Source of the DNA: JBASEY01 sp964404285
GTDB lineage: Bacteria; CSSED10-310
DNA: 64,000 nucleotides
Direction: 5' to 3'
Assembly: GCA_964404285.1 (NCBI GenBank)
Contig: CAYOJK010000005.1
Location: forward strand, 122,471 to 186,470
Numbering within the stretch: the stretch's first letter is position 1; each line of letters begins with the position of its first letter. The notes below the pieces were generated by a model. The model worked only from the letters and a program-made list of their open reading frames with translations. It searched no databases and was not told the DNA's origin. Positions 18,478-28,510 of this stretch are shown one piece after another. Position numbers and translations under genes: made by a program.

Positions 18478-19227
18478 TTAGAGTTCATCTTGTTCGCACA
18501 ATAATTTTTCTATTATAGCGATATCTTCCGGCTTATCCACTCCCGGACTAATCGAATCGACCCGAGATACGTGGATAATTCCACCGTGATGCAGAGCACG
18601 GAGCTGTTCCAGCTTTTCAACTTTTTCACTCCAGGCCTGCTGTAAGGACACAAATTTATTGAGATAAGATCGATTATAAACGTACAGTCCAATATGTCTG
18701 AGATATAATTTCCAGTCTATTGGCGCTGAATTCATTGCGTAGGGGATAGGCGCCCTGGAAAAATAGACGGCATAACTTAGATCGTTGATGATTACTTTGA
18801 CAACATTGGGATTATGAATATCCGCCGGGTCATCGATCGGGGTCGCCAAAGTCGCCATATCGGCTTTTGGATTCGACTGGATGGCTTCAATAGCTTTGGA
18901 TACATGCTCCGGGTTTATCAATGGCTCATCACCTTGTAAATTGACGACGATATCGCAGTCTATATCCCTGATGGCCGCAGCTACTCTATCGGTGCCGCTG
19001 GCAATATCCGGCGATGTCATGACAGCGTGTCCGCCCGCTTTTTCTACGACTGATCGAATGTCCTCATGGTCTGTAGCAACAATAATTTCGGATATATGCT
19101 TAACTTTTTTCGCTTGATTCAGGACACGTATTATCATCGGTATTCCGTCGATAAGCGCCAGCGGTTTTCCGGGAAAGCGGGTCGATGCATAGCGAGCAGG
19201 AATGACCAGAACAGACTTGGATTTCAT
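18478..19227 (-). CDS. kdsB: 3-deoxy-manno-octulosonate cytidylyltransferase (CMP-Kdo synthetase)
   Basis: KdsB activates Kdo with CTP to CMP-Kdo, the donor for WaaA. The N-terminal nucleotide motif is VIPARYASTRFPGKPL, followed by VATDH and NLQGDEPLI, all diagnostic of the family. The ATG at 19227 gives 249 residues and an N-terminus like that of E. coli KdsB. An ATG 15 bases upstream would overlap hldE1 more deeply. It is followed by pyrG, which supplies its CTP. No kdsA or kdsD is in the window. Confidence 0.95.
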   Translation of the reverse strand: MKSKSVLVIPARYASTRFPGKPLALIDGIPMIIRVLNQAKKVKHISEIIVATDHEDIRSVVEKAGGHAVMTSPDIASGTDRVAAAIRDIDCDIVVNLQGDEPLINPEHVSKAIEAIQSNPKADMATLATPIDDPADIHNPNVVKVIINDLSYAVYFSRAPIPYAMNSAPIDWKLYLRHIGLYVYNRSYLNKFVSLQQAWSEKVEKLEQLRALHHGGIIHVSRVDSISPGVDKPEDIAIIEKLLCEQDEL

Positions 19228-19228
19228 A

Positions 19229-20257
19229 TCAGCAACGTGCATATATACGAACCGCTTTTTTTATCTCGTTGAGTGTTACGGTTGCCGTTCCGACTTTTCC
19301 GACAACGATACCAGCAGCAAAGTTTGCAAGAATAGCCGCTTCGGAATAACTTAAACCCCCCGTCAGACCAAGCGTCAAAGCGCTGATAACCGTATCACCG
19401 GCGCCGGTAACATCAAACACGCTTTGAGCAACCGTATCGATATGTTGTACAGATTCATTCGGTAAAAAAATCGCCATTCCTCTTTCACCGCACGTGACTA
19501 AGACCGCGTCGGTTGCAAGGGTTGATAACAGAAGATTTCCTGCTTGCTGTAGCGCCTTTTCCCAGTTCGAATCCAGCGAGACACCAGTCATCAAAGCCGC
19601 TTCAAGATGGTTTGGCGTGATGACTGAGCAGCCAACATAATAGTCATGGTTTTTTACACGTGGATCGACTGCACAGATTTTTCCCATTTTTCTACAGGCT
19701 TGAATAACAGATTGAACCAGCTTTTTTGTCAGTGTTCCTTTTGCATAATCCGAAATAATCACGGCTTCAACTTCTTTAAGACGGTGCAGGCAATACTCAA
19801 TTAGAAATGTCTCTACTTCAGGCTCTAGAGGTAGAATTTTTTCATGGTCAACACGCACCACTTGTTGATTGTGTGCAATAATGCGAGTTTTTCGAATCGT
19901 GTCACGATTCTGGATCAATCTGATTCCCGAGTGTCCAATCTGAAGCCGGTCCAAAGTGGCTAGAACTCTTCGCGAAAGATCATCCGAGCCTATCACACCC
20001 ACTAACTCAACGTCGGCATCCAGCGACCTTAAATTATGTACGACATTTGCGGCGCCGCCCAATTGCATGGTTACATTTTGAACATGAACCACCGGAACGG
20101 GAGCCTCCGGGCTGATCCGTACGACTTCACCCCAAATGTACTCATCGACCATGATATCACCCAGAACAAGAATTCGGCGCCCCGGCAAGTTGTCGATGCT
20201 GTCCACAATGGATTGAAAAAATGGAAAGTCTTGTGCTGTATTGGCGTGGTCATTCAC
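19229..20257 (-). CDS. rfaE1: D-glycero-beta-D-manno-heptose-7-phosphate kinase (HldE N-terminal/RfaE1 type)
   Basis: A PfkB-family sugar kinase of 342 residues that phosphorylates heptose 7-phosphate in the ADP-heptose pathway. Visible are RRILVLGDIMVDEYIWGEV near residue 28, the substrate-side GGAANVVHNL near 73, and the second PfkB signature with the catalytic Asp in VFDVTGAGDTVISAL near 278. The adenylyltransferase half that completes bifunctional HldE is absent, so this is the single-domain form and an RfaE2 partner must be elsewhere. It heads the minus-strand operon, with AAGGAGG just upstream of the start. Confidence 0.93.
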   Translation of the reverse strand: MNDHANTAQDFPFFQSIVDSIDNLPGRRILVLGDIMVDEYIWGEVVRISPEAPVPVVHVQNVTMQLGGAANVVHNLRSLDADVELVGVIGSDDLSRRVLATLDRLQIGHSGIRLIQNRDTIRKTRIIAHNQQVVRVDHEKILPLEPEVETFLIEYCLHRLKEVEAVIISDYAKGTLTKKLVQSVIQACRKMGKICAVDPRVKNHDYYVGCSVITPNHLEAALMTGVSLDSNWEKALQQAGNLLLSTLATDAVLVTCGERGMAIFLPNESVQHIDTVAQSVFDVTGAGDTVISALTLGLTGGLSYSEAAILANFAAGIVVGKVGTATVTLNEIKKAVRIYARC

Positions 20258-20410
20258 GGGGATTTCCTCCTTATCCTCGAAAGTACCTATTCTAACAAAT
20301 TAATTTACAAATTTGAATGGAATCAAAGCCTGTTTTTAGTTAAAACCACTCTCATGTAGAAAGGTGACAAACTGTTTGAAGGTCACTATCATGATTGGGA
20401 GGTTGAATCG

Positions 20411-21412
20411 TTGAGTGAAATAGAGACACGAAAATATACTCGCGAAACCCGCGCATGGCTGAATAAACGCTTTGATTTGTTTGATCAGAAGGGCGTCTAT
20501 ATCCCCAATCAACCAGCCTATGGGTTCAATGCCACAGCTTTTAGACTGGAAGAATATGCACGGATGTTTGCTGTATTGAAGACGCTGAATCGACTCTCAT
20601 TTAAATCTTTGCTCGATGTCGGAAGTGCAGATGGCTATGGCCCTGCTTTGATTCATAACCTATTTGGAGCTGACTTGTTTGGAACAGACCTTTCCGATCG
20701 TGCTCTGGTTCGCAGCTATGAGATATTTAATGGTGTTGGAGTGGCATCAGATGCTCATCAATTGCCCTTTCGTGATAAATCAATGGACGTTTGTTTATGT
20801 TCTGAAGTGTTGGAACATGTTGTCGATCCCGCTGCCGTTATCAGAGAACTTGTGCGAGTAGCCAGGAAATATGTTGTGTTGAGCACACCGCGTGCTGGTG
20901 ACGAAGCAGCGAAAGAACGTCACTTCAAGATGCTGGATCCCAATGAACCACATGCACATATCCATTTCTTTACTGATAAAGACATACAGATTTTATGTGG
21001 ATCTCATTGTATCTATAGAGGCGCCAGAACACGACTGGTGAACTCAGTCTTGAATAGGTTGGCATGGGCTGACGACAGCTCTTTGATTCAGCGTCAATCT
21101 TATTACGAATTCACTGTTGAGACGACAGAACTTGGACACGTGTCAAGAGAGGCGATCCATCACATGTTATTGGGAAAATATGACCATCAAGCCGCATGGA
21201 AAAAACGTCTGTTGAGACCGATTACCGTGGCTGGTCTGTTATGGTTGGATACTGAATTGGCGGAAAAATTCCCTCGAGCGGCATTGGATCATCTTGTGAT
21301 TATTCCAGTGGATACAACACGATTTCAGCAAAGAAAACAGTTGTCAGAACGTTCTATTCTGCGAGCTTTACTAGGAGAATTCCGTGTTGAACCGTTTAGG
21401 AGACGAAATTGA
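20411..21412 (+). CDS. SAM-dependent methyltransferase (class I)
   Basis: A 333-residue protein. The methyltransferase core spans about residues 55-170: motif I LLDVGSADGYG, an acidic ribose-binding position in FGTDLSD, then FRDKSMDVCLCSEVLEHV, the usual Methyltransf_11 pattern. The C-terminal half has no recognised fold. The start codon is TTG, preceded by GGGAGG. The next gene starts within its stop (TGATG), so the two are coupled. Substrate unknown; coupling to a B12-radical SAM enzyme suggests a shared pathway, possibly lipid or glycan modification. Confidence 0.85.
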   Translation: MSEIETRKYTRETRAWLNKRFDLFDQKGVYIPNQPAYGFNATAFRLEEYARMFAVLKTLNRLSFKSLLDVGSADGYGPALIHNLFGADLFGTDLSDRALVRSYEIFNGVGVASDAHQLPFRDKSMDVCLCSEVLEHVVDPAAVIRELVRVARKYVVLSTPRAGDEAAKERHFKMLDPNEPHAHIHFFTDKDIQILCGSHCIYRGARTRLVNSVLNRLAWADDSSLIQRQSYYEFTVETTELGHVSREAIHHMLLGKYDHQAAWKKRLLRPITVAGLLWLDTELAEKFPRAALDHLVIIPVDTTRFQQRKQLSERSILRALLGEFRVEPFRRRN

Positions 21413-22935
21413 TGAAAATTTTGCTGATTAGTGTTGAAAATACTCTGGTCTGTTTTGGCGTCCGAATGATTTCTGCTGTTTTGAAGCGTGAAGGATATGA
21501 TGTTCAGATTCTTTTTATTCCAAAAGAATTCGATCAATTGGAAACAGAACAGGAATTGAACGATATTTCAGTATGGGTTGCCGATAAAAAACCCGATCTA
21601 ATCGGGTTCAGTTTGATGAGTAGTCATTGGAGACGGGCGCTGTCTATCCATAGTGCGATTCGAAAAACCTGTAACACTCCAATTATCTGGGGTGGGATAC
21701 ATCCAACTCTGGCTCCTGAGGAATGTCTTGATTACGCAGATATGGTCTGTATTGGCGAGGGTGAAAAACCGATGTGCGCCCTGGCCAAAGCTATGTCATC
21801 AGGAGACTCTTTCCTGACTGTTCCTGGTATATGGGTTCGAACAGTCTCGGGCGAAATCATCAAAAATCCACCTGCAGACAGGGAGAACAACCTTAGCGAT
21901 TTGCCATTTCCGGATCATGATTTGGATACACACACGGTTTTTCATGCTAAGCAAATGCAATCTGTAACCAAAGAAATCTGGCGCTCCTTTATTCCCGGCT
22001 TTATGGATACTCATTATGTTATGTCCAGTAGAGGCTGCCCACATAATTGCACTTACTGTTGCAACTCCGCTTTGCGCATCGTAGCGGGTGGACCTTATCT
22101 GCGACGGCGGTCGCCTGAACATTTTGTCAATGAGATGGTCCAAATAAAAAAGCGATTTCCTGATTTAAAAGGTTTCGTGTTTATGGACGATTCGTTTTTT
22201 TATGGGGATCGAGAATGGTTTGCATCATTTTCCGACCTCTACAAAAGGCATGTCGGGCTTCCGTTTTATTGTTGGGCGAATCCTGTCGCTGTGACGCGAG
22301 AGCGTATCGAAAAGCTTGCGCCTGCCGGACTGGTTGGAGTTCATGTCGGTCTTGAATCGGGAAGTTTGAGAGTTTCTGAAGAGGTCTATCAACGTAAGGT
22401 CAGCCACAAACAGTTTTTTGAATGTATGACTATTTTGCATCAAAACCGAAAACACATTGTCGATATCCGTGTCGACGTCATCACAGACAATCCTTATGAA
22501 ACAGAGGAAGAGTCGGCAGAAACCGTTCGGGTATTGTCTTATCTGAAAAAACCATTTTTTGTTGGGATAGTCAGCTTGATTTTCTATCCGAAAACGCGTC
22601 TGGAAGAGCGTGCTGTTGAAGATGGTCTAGTTTCGGAGGGGAATGACAAACTCTATAACGAAGAGTTTTTTAGGTATCAACCTACCTTGTTGAATCGTTT
22701 GATGAGAGCGACTCCGAAAACCCCGGGATCGGTTATCCGTTACGTACTTGACAACCGACATAATTTATGGGGTAAGTTTTTGTTTTATATGGTTTATTGG
22801 GGCTATTTTGTAGGTGTCCGGCGAACAGCTTGGAAATGCCGACGAGCTATCACATTGTGGTGGCTGAAACATTTTGAAAAGTGGATAGATCCGAAAAAAG
22901 TTGTAACGACCCGGGTGTCACTTATCGATTTTTAA
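21412..22935 (+). CDS. B12-binding-domain radical SAM protein
   Basis: The N-terminal 140 residues resemble the cobalamin-binding Rossmann domain (ENTLVCFGVRM, then GFSLMSSHWRRALS and WGGIHPTLAPEE). The radical SAM core follows, with the 4Fe-4S cysteines as CPHNCTYC near residue 210. The C-terminal portion is hydrophobic in part (FLFYMVYWGYFVG near 455), so it may sit at the membrane. Class B enzymes of this kind methylate or rearrange lipids, hopanoids, phosphonates and antibiotics. The ATG at 21412 overlaps the methyltransferase stop by one base and follows AGGAGA. Its last four bases overlap the end of the convergent NtrC-type gene. Confidence 0.9.
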   Translation: MKILLISVENTLVCFGVRMISAVLKREGYDVQILFIPKEFDQLETEQELNDISVWVADKKPDLIGFSLMSSHWRRALSIHSAIRKTCNTPIIWGGIHPTLAPEECLDYADMVCIGEGEKPMCALAKAMSSGDSFLTVPGIWVRTVSGEIIKNPPADRENNLSDLPFPDHDLDTHTVFHAKQMQSVTKEIWRSFIPGFMDTHYVMSSRGCPHNCTYCCNSALRIVAGGPYLRRRSPEHFVNEMVQIKKRFPDLKGFVFMDDSFFYGDREWFASFSDLYKRHVGLPFYCWANPVAVTRERIEKLAPAGLVGVHVGLESGSLRVSEEVYQRKVSHKQFFECMTILHQNRKHIVDIRVDVITDNPYETEEESAETVRVLSYLKKPFFVGIVSLIFYPKTRLEERAVEDGLVSEGNDKLYNEEFFRYQPTLLNRLMRATPKTPGSVIRYVLDNRHNLWGKFLFYMVYWGYFVGVRRTAWKCRRAITLWWLKHFEKWIDPKKVVTTRVSLIDF

Positions 22936-24314
22936 GAGGATCGTTCAATCCCAAAATGCTGCATTCGTTTGTATAGATTCGAGCGTGGCGTGCCAATTGA
23001 TTCGGCTGTTGCTTTGACATTCCAGTTATGTTCCTGAAGCTTTTGTATCAAAAACATTTTTTCTGCGGCTTCCTTGAAATCTTGTAAAGAAGAATGTTGG
23101 TGTGGAGCGACGTCATTACCGGAATCGGTATTTGCCTGGGAATGATCATTCAAGCGATTCAGATATTTGGCATCGATTTGTGCGTCCGTACACAGGATCA
23201 GATGACGCTCGACAAAATTCTTCAATTCTCGGATGTTGCCTTTCCAGGGCTGTTTTTTGAGCCACTCAACAGCATCTTGAGTGTATCCAGTCCCACGGAT
23301 TCCGTTGGCTAGAACAAAACGGTCTGCAAAGTATTTAACTAGAAGCGGAATATCTTCTATTCGCTCGCGTAAGGCAGGGACCCTGATGGGAACACCGTTT
23401 ATTCGATGGAATAGATCTGCTCGAAATAACCCTTCTTGAATCATGGCTTCCAAATTTTGATTGGTAGCGGCAATCACACGAACATCCGCATGAAGTGTTC
23501 TGTTTCCGCCGACACGCTGGTATTCACCTTCCTGAAGAGCACGTAAAACTTTGGCTTGTGTCTTCAAAGACATATCACCAATTTCATCAAGGAAAATTGT
23601 ACCCTGATGAGCTTTTTCAAATTTACCGATTCGACGCTCTCCAGCTCCGGTAAAAGCGCCTTTTTCGTGTCCGAAAAGCTCGTTTTCGATCAGATTTTCA
23701 GGGATAGCAGCACAATTAACTTGGATATAAGGGCCTTGCCGACGCTGCGATTTTTCATGAATAGCTCGAGCGATCAACTCTTTCCCCGTGCCGCTTTCAC
23801 CCTGGATCAATACGGGAAGGGGAGACGGGGCAACGCGTTCGACCAGATTCAAAACAGCATGAATAGCTTTTGATTCACCAACGATCAGCGTATCTGAGAT
23901 ATCACCATTAGCGGCGCTAACACGCGCTTCGAGATTACTCATATTCAAAGCATTTCTGATAGCGAGTAAAATACGGTCTTTTTTTGGGGGCTTTTCCAGA
24001 AAATCATAAGCGCCTATTCGAGTAGCTTTGACAGCGGTTTCGATTGTGCCATGGCCGGATAAAATGATAACCGGAAGATTGGGGTAATCTTGCATCAATA
24101 TTTCCAACACTTCCAAGCCATCCATGCCCGGCATCTTGATATCCAACAAAACACAATCCGGCCTATGTTTTCGTGCAGCAAAAAGACCCGATTCGCCATC
24201 TTCCGCTTCTTCAACAGCATATCCAGAATATTCCAAAATCATTCGAAGACTTCGACGAATTCCCATTTCATCATCGATTACAAGTATCGTTTTATTCTGC
24301 ACCGGACCCTCCAT
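22932..24314 (-). CDS. Sigma-54-dependent response regulator, NtrC/NtrX family
   Basis: Three domains in order. The receiver (about 1-120) has the acidic pair in VIDDE, the phosphorylated Asp in LLDIKMPGMDG and the conserved Lys in FLEKP. The AAA+ domain (about 145-380) has Walker A GESGTGKE, the sigma-54 contact loop GAFTGA, and Walker B IFLDEIG. A Fis-type helix-turn-helix follows at the end (NVKATAESIGTPRSNLYKRM). The start lies 23 bases inside the end of the kinase gene, so the pair is co-translated. Length of 460 residues is normal for NtrX. I found no convincing -24/-12 promoter near it. Confidence 0.95.
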   Translation of the reverse strand: MEGPVQNKTILVIDDEMGIRRSLRMILEYSGYAVEEAEDGESGLFAARKHRPDCVLLDIKMPGMDGLEVLEILMQDYPNLPVIILSGHGTIETAVKATRIGAYDFLEKPPKKDRILLAIRNALNMSNLEARVSAANGDISDTLIVGESKAIHAVLNLVERVAPSPLPVLIQGESGTGKELIARAIHEKSQRRQGPYIQVNCAAIPENLIENELFGHEKGAFTGAGERRIGKFEKAHQGTIFLDEIGDMSLKTQAKVLRALQEGEYQRVGGNRTLHADVRVIAATNQNLEAMIQEGLFRADLFHRINGVPIRVPALRERIEDIPLLVKYFADRFVLANGIRGTGYTQDAVEWLKKQPWKGNIRELKNFVERHLILCTDAQIDAKYLNRLNDHSQANTDSGNDVAPHQHSSLQDFKEAAEKMFLIQKLQEHNWNVKATAESIGTPRSNLYKRMQHFGIERSS

Positions 24315-27300
24315 TTTCTGTTTTTATAGGATTATCCTGATCGACTGCTGCCAGGCTGAACGTAAACGTCGTGCCTTTACCTGGCACACTTGATACCTGG
24401 ATAATCCCATCATGAGCATCGATCACGGCCTTAGTAATCACAAGACCCAATCCAGCGCCTTCTTTCTTAGTGCTGAAATATGGCTCGAAAAGGTTCATTA
24501 ATGTCTCATTATCCATACCAGGTCCTGTATCCGTGACCTCGGTTTGAATCAAATTGTCGTTACGAACACTCTTTATCGTAAGAACACCTGTGTTGTCCAT
24601 AGCCTGAAGCGCGTTCTGTAGCAGATTTATTAACACACGTTTTATCTGATCATGGTCATAACGGCAAATAAGTGGGTCTGCCGGCAAATCTACCATAAAG
24701 GTCGTGCCGGTCGATGTGGCTGGATACATGGCGACCACTTCGGTAATCAAACTCCGTATATCATTTAATTGAAAAGATGGCTTGGGAAATCGGGCAAATC
24801 GACTGAACTCCGATGAAATCTGTTCAAGACTCTTCACTTCATCCAAGACCATTGACAGACATTGATTGAAAATAGCTGGAAAATCAGCAGCTCCATCTTC
24901 CCATGCCTGACGAAGGTGCTCGATGGACAATTGGATGGGAGTCAGAGGATTCTTGACTTCATGTGCGATGCGTCCGGCCATTTCGCTATATGCTTGAAGC
25001 TTTGAGGATTGAACTGCATCAGTGATATTGTCCATCACAATCAATGTTCCTGCCAATCCAACTGGAGATTCCAATTTGGCAAACGTTACCGCCAAAAACA
25101 CGATTTGACCTTCCTTAAAAAACCGGAATATATGCCGATCACCGGGAGATCCAGCGACATAATCATCGAAAGTTGTTTTCAGTTCTGGAATCCCTATATC
25201 AATGAAAACACGATCTATTTTTTGATTCTCGACTTCGGTGTCGACGGTTGGAAAAAGATCGTTGAATGCTCCATTCCAAGTTAAAATCGTACCCGAGTCA
25301 TCGACCGCTAAAATGGCTGAGGACATTTTTGCCAACAAGGCGTTAATAAAGGCGTGTCGCTCCTGCAGGTCAATCCGTTGTGTTTTCAGATCATGCAGCA
25401 TGACGTTGAATGTTTGCGTCAACAACCGAATTTCGCCAACACCGTGTTCTGGAACGGTAACATCGAAGTTTCCTGTCGACACTTTCTGTGCGCTGTCTGT
25501 CAGTATCTGAACCGGTCGAGCGATTCTCCGACCGAAATAAAGTGAAAAGAGTATTCCTGAAATAAGCAAAAATACGGTTGTCGGGAAAAGCCATTCATGT
25601 GCTTTCGATTGTGGAGCCTTAAAAGGAAAACGGATAAAAGATAGTGTTATAGCGCCTATGACACGGCTAAATTCTGAATGGAGTGTTCCTGTAATAGAAA
25701 AACGATTGTGTGTGCGATCAAATTCCAAAAGAGTATCCTGCTTGTGAAAAGTCAAGGCGCGATATTGAGAAGCATCGAATCGATTCTCTATTAAACCTGT
25801 TTGAAATAATTCCGGTCTGTTTGATGCTGCAACCGAGCCTCTGCTGTATATCGTAATCAAAAGGTCGGAAAATTCATCGAGCGAACTAAAAATTTCGTTG
25901 GTAATCGGTATTTCACACACAAAAGTGCCTTGAAAAATGTCATTGTTCGAATTTAAGGCAGAGAACTGTGGAAAAGCCAAAATCACCTGCGCCATAAGTT
26001 CACCCGGAGCAACAGATTGGAAGATAACTTCATCTATAGGGCGACCACGATAATACGTATCTTGAAAAACACGACTGATCGATTCAAGCGGTAAATCATG
26101 AGATAAGGAGGTCGTTCCGGACATGGCTTCTTGCCCGAATTCATCCAAAATCAGCCATGACCCACTCATCACTCCAAGGAAATCCGGGATGGTTTCATCG
26201 AAAAAATGATATTCAACGTTTGAGCGTTGGACTTTGGCCAACTCTATAACGTGTGCTTTCAATTGGGTTTGGGTCTGCTGGAGCAACTGCTTCATTTGCG
26301 ATTTTTGGAATTCAGTTTCAGAATCATCGATAACGCGATGAAGAGTGGCAGCGAATATCAACGGTAAGATGAGTGCCGGTAACAGAAATGCACCTAATAA
26401 TTGCCGTGTGAATGATCCATAGGTTTTTTCTTTACGAGCCCGGATAAGGTGTTTGATCTCCTGATAAGCTAAACCAGGCATCAATATACATAGAGCTAAT
26501 ATAGCGAGTCGGGCAACGCCTGCTAAATGAGACTCGAAAGGTATGCGAGGGAGTAAACCAACCAAGACTTCGGGCTGTGTTGGATCAGAATAAGGCAACC
26601 GGTACAATAGCACTTCGAAACGTTCGGATTCATCTTGTGTCCACTTCGGATTCGAAGGCAGAGTATCCAACCATCCTGCTTGCATAACAGCCGGTATGTT
26701 ACGGTGTAATTCTGATGAATCTTGATGTCGGGCGACATAAATATCGATGGCATTGCCCCATTCATGGGGAAGAGGCTTTATTGCATCGGGTTCTATTGCG
26801 ATCTGGATGACAAGGAATCCAAACGAGTTTTGATCAGTTTCAAAAGCAGTAATGCCAATTAGAGGCGAATGGATGGAGTGATAGTGGAGTTGTGGCGATA
26901 TGATCAAATGTTTTGTATCGGCGGCAATGACTTGATGCAATGTTTCGGGGTGTAAGGCATCTGGAATGAAGAACGGCGAAAACTGTTCCAAAATAAAACC
27001 ATTTTGATCAAGTATCTGTATGGCGAAATCGGCTTCAAACACATGAAGATCACTTGTGCGCCATAGCTGAAATGCAGCGCCGTTGTGAAGAATATCATCG
27101 TCAAAATGCAAGTGTATGTCGTCTGTTGTTAGGTGTTTAAGGTTACTTTCCAGCGCAAGCGGTAGAAGGTGTTCACGTTCATTGATCCAGTTCTGGAGAC
27201 GACTGGAAATATTCTGTCGAACCGCTGTGCCTGTTTGTGTAATTAGACAAGGAATCAAAAGGACAATCGCCGACACTTGACATAACCAACCGGGTATACG

Positions 27301-28413
27301 GCGCTTTTGGTAACGAGTATGAGATTTTGATCCAGAGAGCAAAAGTGTTTGTAGCAGAAAAAACAGCCAGCGTATCCAAGCGCCGATCAACAAAAGAGCT
27401 GAAAGCGGAAGGACAAGAGTCTGCTTGACAGGAAAATCCGGCCACCACGCAAAAGCGGTATCGGTGATCAACGAACGCACTAGGCGATTAACTAAAAAAG
27501 GGGTTAGTAGCGCTGATACAGCAATTAAAGCTACGCCAAATATTTTTTGATAGTTTCCTATTTTAAACGGAACAAGACGGTAGGTCAGAATCCAAACGAA
27601 TAACCCTGCTATCAGCAGCATAATTGCAGAATGCAGCCCTAAAAAACCACCTGCAAAAAAATGTGGATCGAATAATGGAAACAACCATTCCGGCACATAA
27701 TCAAGTCCATAAACCAACTGACTTGTTGTGTGGTCATCGATGGAAAGAAAAAAGTCAGGTAAATTCGATTGCCCTAAATCAAAACCTAATTGCAGAATAC
27801 CAGGAAGACTCTCAAAGGGTGATAGATACCTGAACGCATATTTTTGATGCTTTCTCCCCATCGTTAGTATGTCTGGATGACTACCTTCCAAGGCTCGATC
27901 GATTAGGCTTATCTGGGTCATTGCAATCCGATAATCGCTTTTAGTCAGATGAACAACTGAAACTTTGCCGGGGGTTTCATATAAAACGGCTAAACCGTCA
28001 GGCGCTTCGGAGAACACAATATATTCCATCCAGTCCAACGGCAGGTCAACTATGGTCCCGGCCCAGGCTGACCAGCCTCCTGTTTCTGTAAAAATAGCGA
28101 TTCCAGTAATTGAGGGTAAAGCCTGTTTAGCAGTTTCTCGATCGAACTGCTTTTTGAACGATGCAAGGTCATCAAATAATTGGTTTTCATTGAATGCGGG
28201 GATGTCGTGTAGTTGGTCGTGAACAGATCGGATAAAGGTGTCCAATGTCTTTAGAACTGACAACAACTCACTTTCCGATGATGGGATGGGTAGTGAAGAT
28301 TGGGTCTGGAAGGCTGGAGATTTCGTGGCAACGCTGGGTGCGAAAGCCAACGTGATTATCATCAGCAAAATCGACATCCGAATTTTTGTCATTGCGTTTA
28401 CCCGAACTTTCAT
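24292..28413 (-). CDS. Large NtrY-like membrane sensor histidine kinase
   Basis: A 1373-residue kinase, about twice the size of ordinary NtrY. A signal/anchor helix at residues 8-30 precedes a first extracytoplasmic part, then a bundle of membrane helices at about 245-395, a second extracytoplasmic part, more helices at about 625-690, a third sensing part, and a last helix at about 930-955. The HAMP region lies near 955-1010, a PAS domain near 1030-1130, the phosphoacceptor H in HEVKNPLTP near 1148, the N box LINLLQNALQAM near 1250 and the G box GAGLGLV near 1320. It overlaps its response regulator by 23 bases. The signal is unknown. The start could also be an ATG at 28392. Confidence 0.92.
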   Translation of the reverse strand: MKVRVNAMTKIRMSILLMIITLAFAPSVATKSPAFQTQSSLPIPSSESELLSVLKTLDTFIRSVHDQLHDIPAFNENQLFDDLASFKKQFDRETAKQALPSITGIAIFTETGGWSAWAGTIVDLPLDWMEYIVFSEAPDGLAVLYETPGKVSVVHLTKSDYRIAMTQISLIDRALEGSHPDILTMGRKHQKYAFRYLSPFESLPGILQLGFDLGQSNLPDFFLSIDDHTTSQLVYGLDYVPEWLFPLFDPHFFAGGFLGLHSAIMLLIAGLFVWILTYRLVPFKIGNYQKIFGVALIAVSALLTPFLVNRLVRSLITDTAFAWWPDFPVKQTLVLPLSALLLIGAWIRWLFFLLQTLLLSGSKSHTRYQKRRIPGWLCQVSAIVLLIPCLITQTGTAVRQNISSRLQNWINEREHLLPLALESNLKHLTTDDIHLHFDDDILHNGAAFQLWRTSDLHVFEADFAIQILDQNGFILEQFSPFFIPDALHPETLHQVIAADTKHLIISPQLHYHSIHSPLIGITAFETDQNSFGFLVIQIAIEPDAIKPLPHEWGNAIDIYVARHQDSSELHRNIPAVMQAGWLDTLPSNPKWTQDESERFEVLLYRLPYSDPTQPEVLVGLLPRIPFESHLAGVARLAILALCILMPGLAYQEIKHLIRARKEKTYGSFTRQLLGAFLLPALILPLIFAATLHRVIDDSETEFQKSQMKQLLQQTQTQLKAHVIELAKVQRSNVEYHFFDETIPDFLGVMSGSWLILDEFGQEAMSGTTSLSHDLPLESISRVFQDTYYRGRPIDEVIFQSVAPGELMAQVILAFPQFSALNSNNDIFQGTFVCEIPITNEIFSSLDEFSDLLITIYSRGSVAASNRPELFQTGLIENRFDASQYRALTFHKQDTLLEFDRTHNRFSITGTLHSEFSRVIGAITLSFIRFPFKAPQSKAHEWLFPTTVFLLISGILFSLYFGRRIARPVQILTDSAQKVSTGNFDVTVPEHGVGEIRLLTQTFNVMLHDLKTQRIDLQERHAFINALLAKMSSAILAVDDSGTILTWNGAFNDLFPTVDTEVENQKIDRVFIDIGIPELKTTFDDYVAGSPGDRHIFRFFKEGQIVFLAVTFAKLESPVGLAGTLIVMDNITDAVQSSKLQAYSEMAGRIAHEVKNPLTPIQLSIEHLRQAWEDGAADFPAIFNQCLSMVLDEVKSLEQISSEFSRFARFPKPSFQLNDIRSLITEVVAMYPATSTGTTFMVDLPADPLICRYDHDQIKRVLINLLQNALQAMDNTGVLTIKSVRNDNLIQTEVTDTGPGMDNETLMNLFEPYFSTKKEGAGLGLVITKAVIDAHDGIIQVSSVPGKGTTFTFSLAAVDQDNPIKTENGGSGAE

Positions 28414-28510
28414 TATTCTGAGCCTGTGAAAACCTATGTGGTCTCACAACCTTTAAATAATAGTTTAGAATGATATAAAGCATCAAACAAGCGTGATGGA
28501 GGAAGTACAC

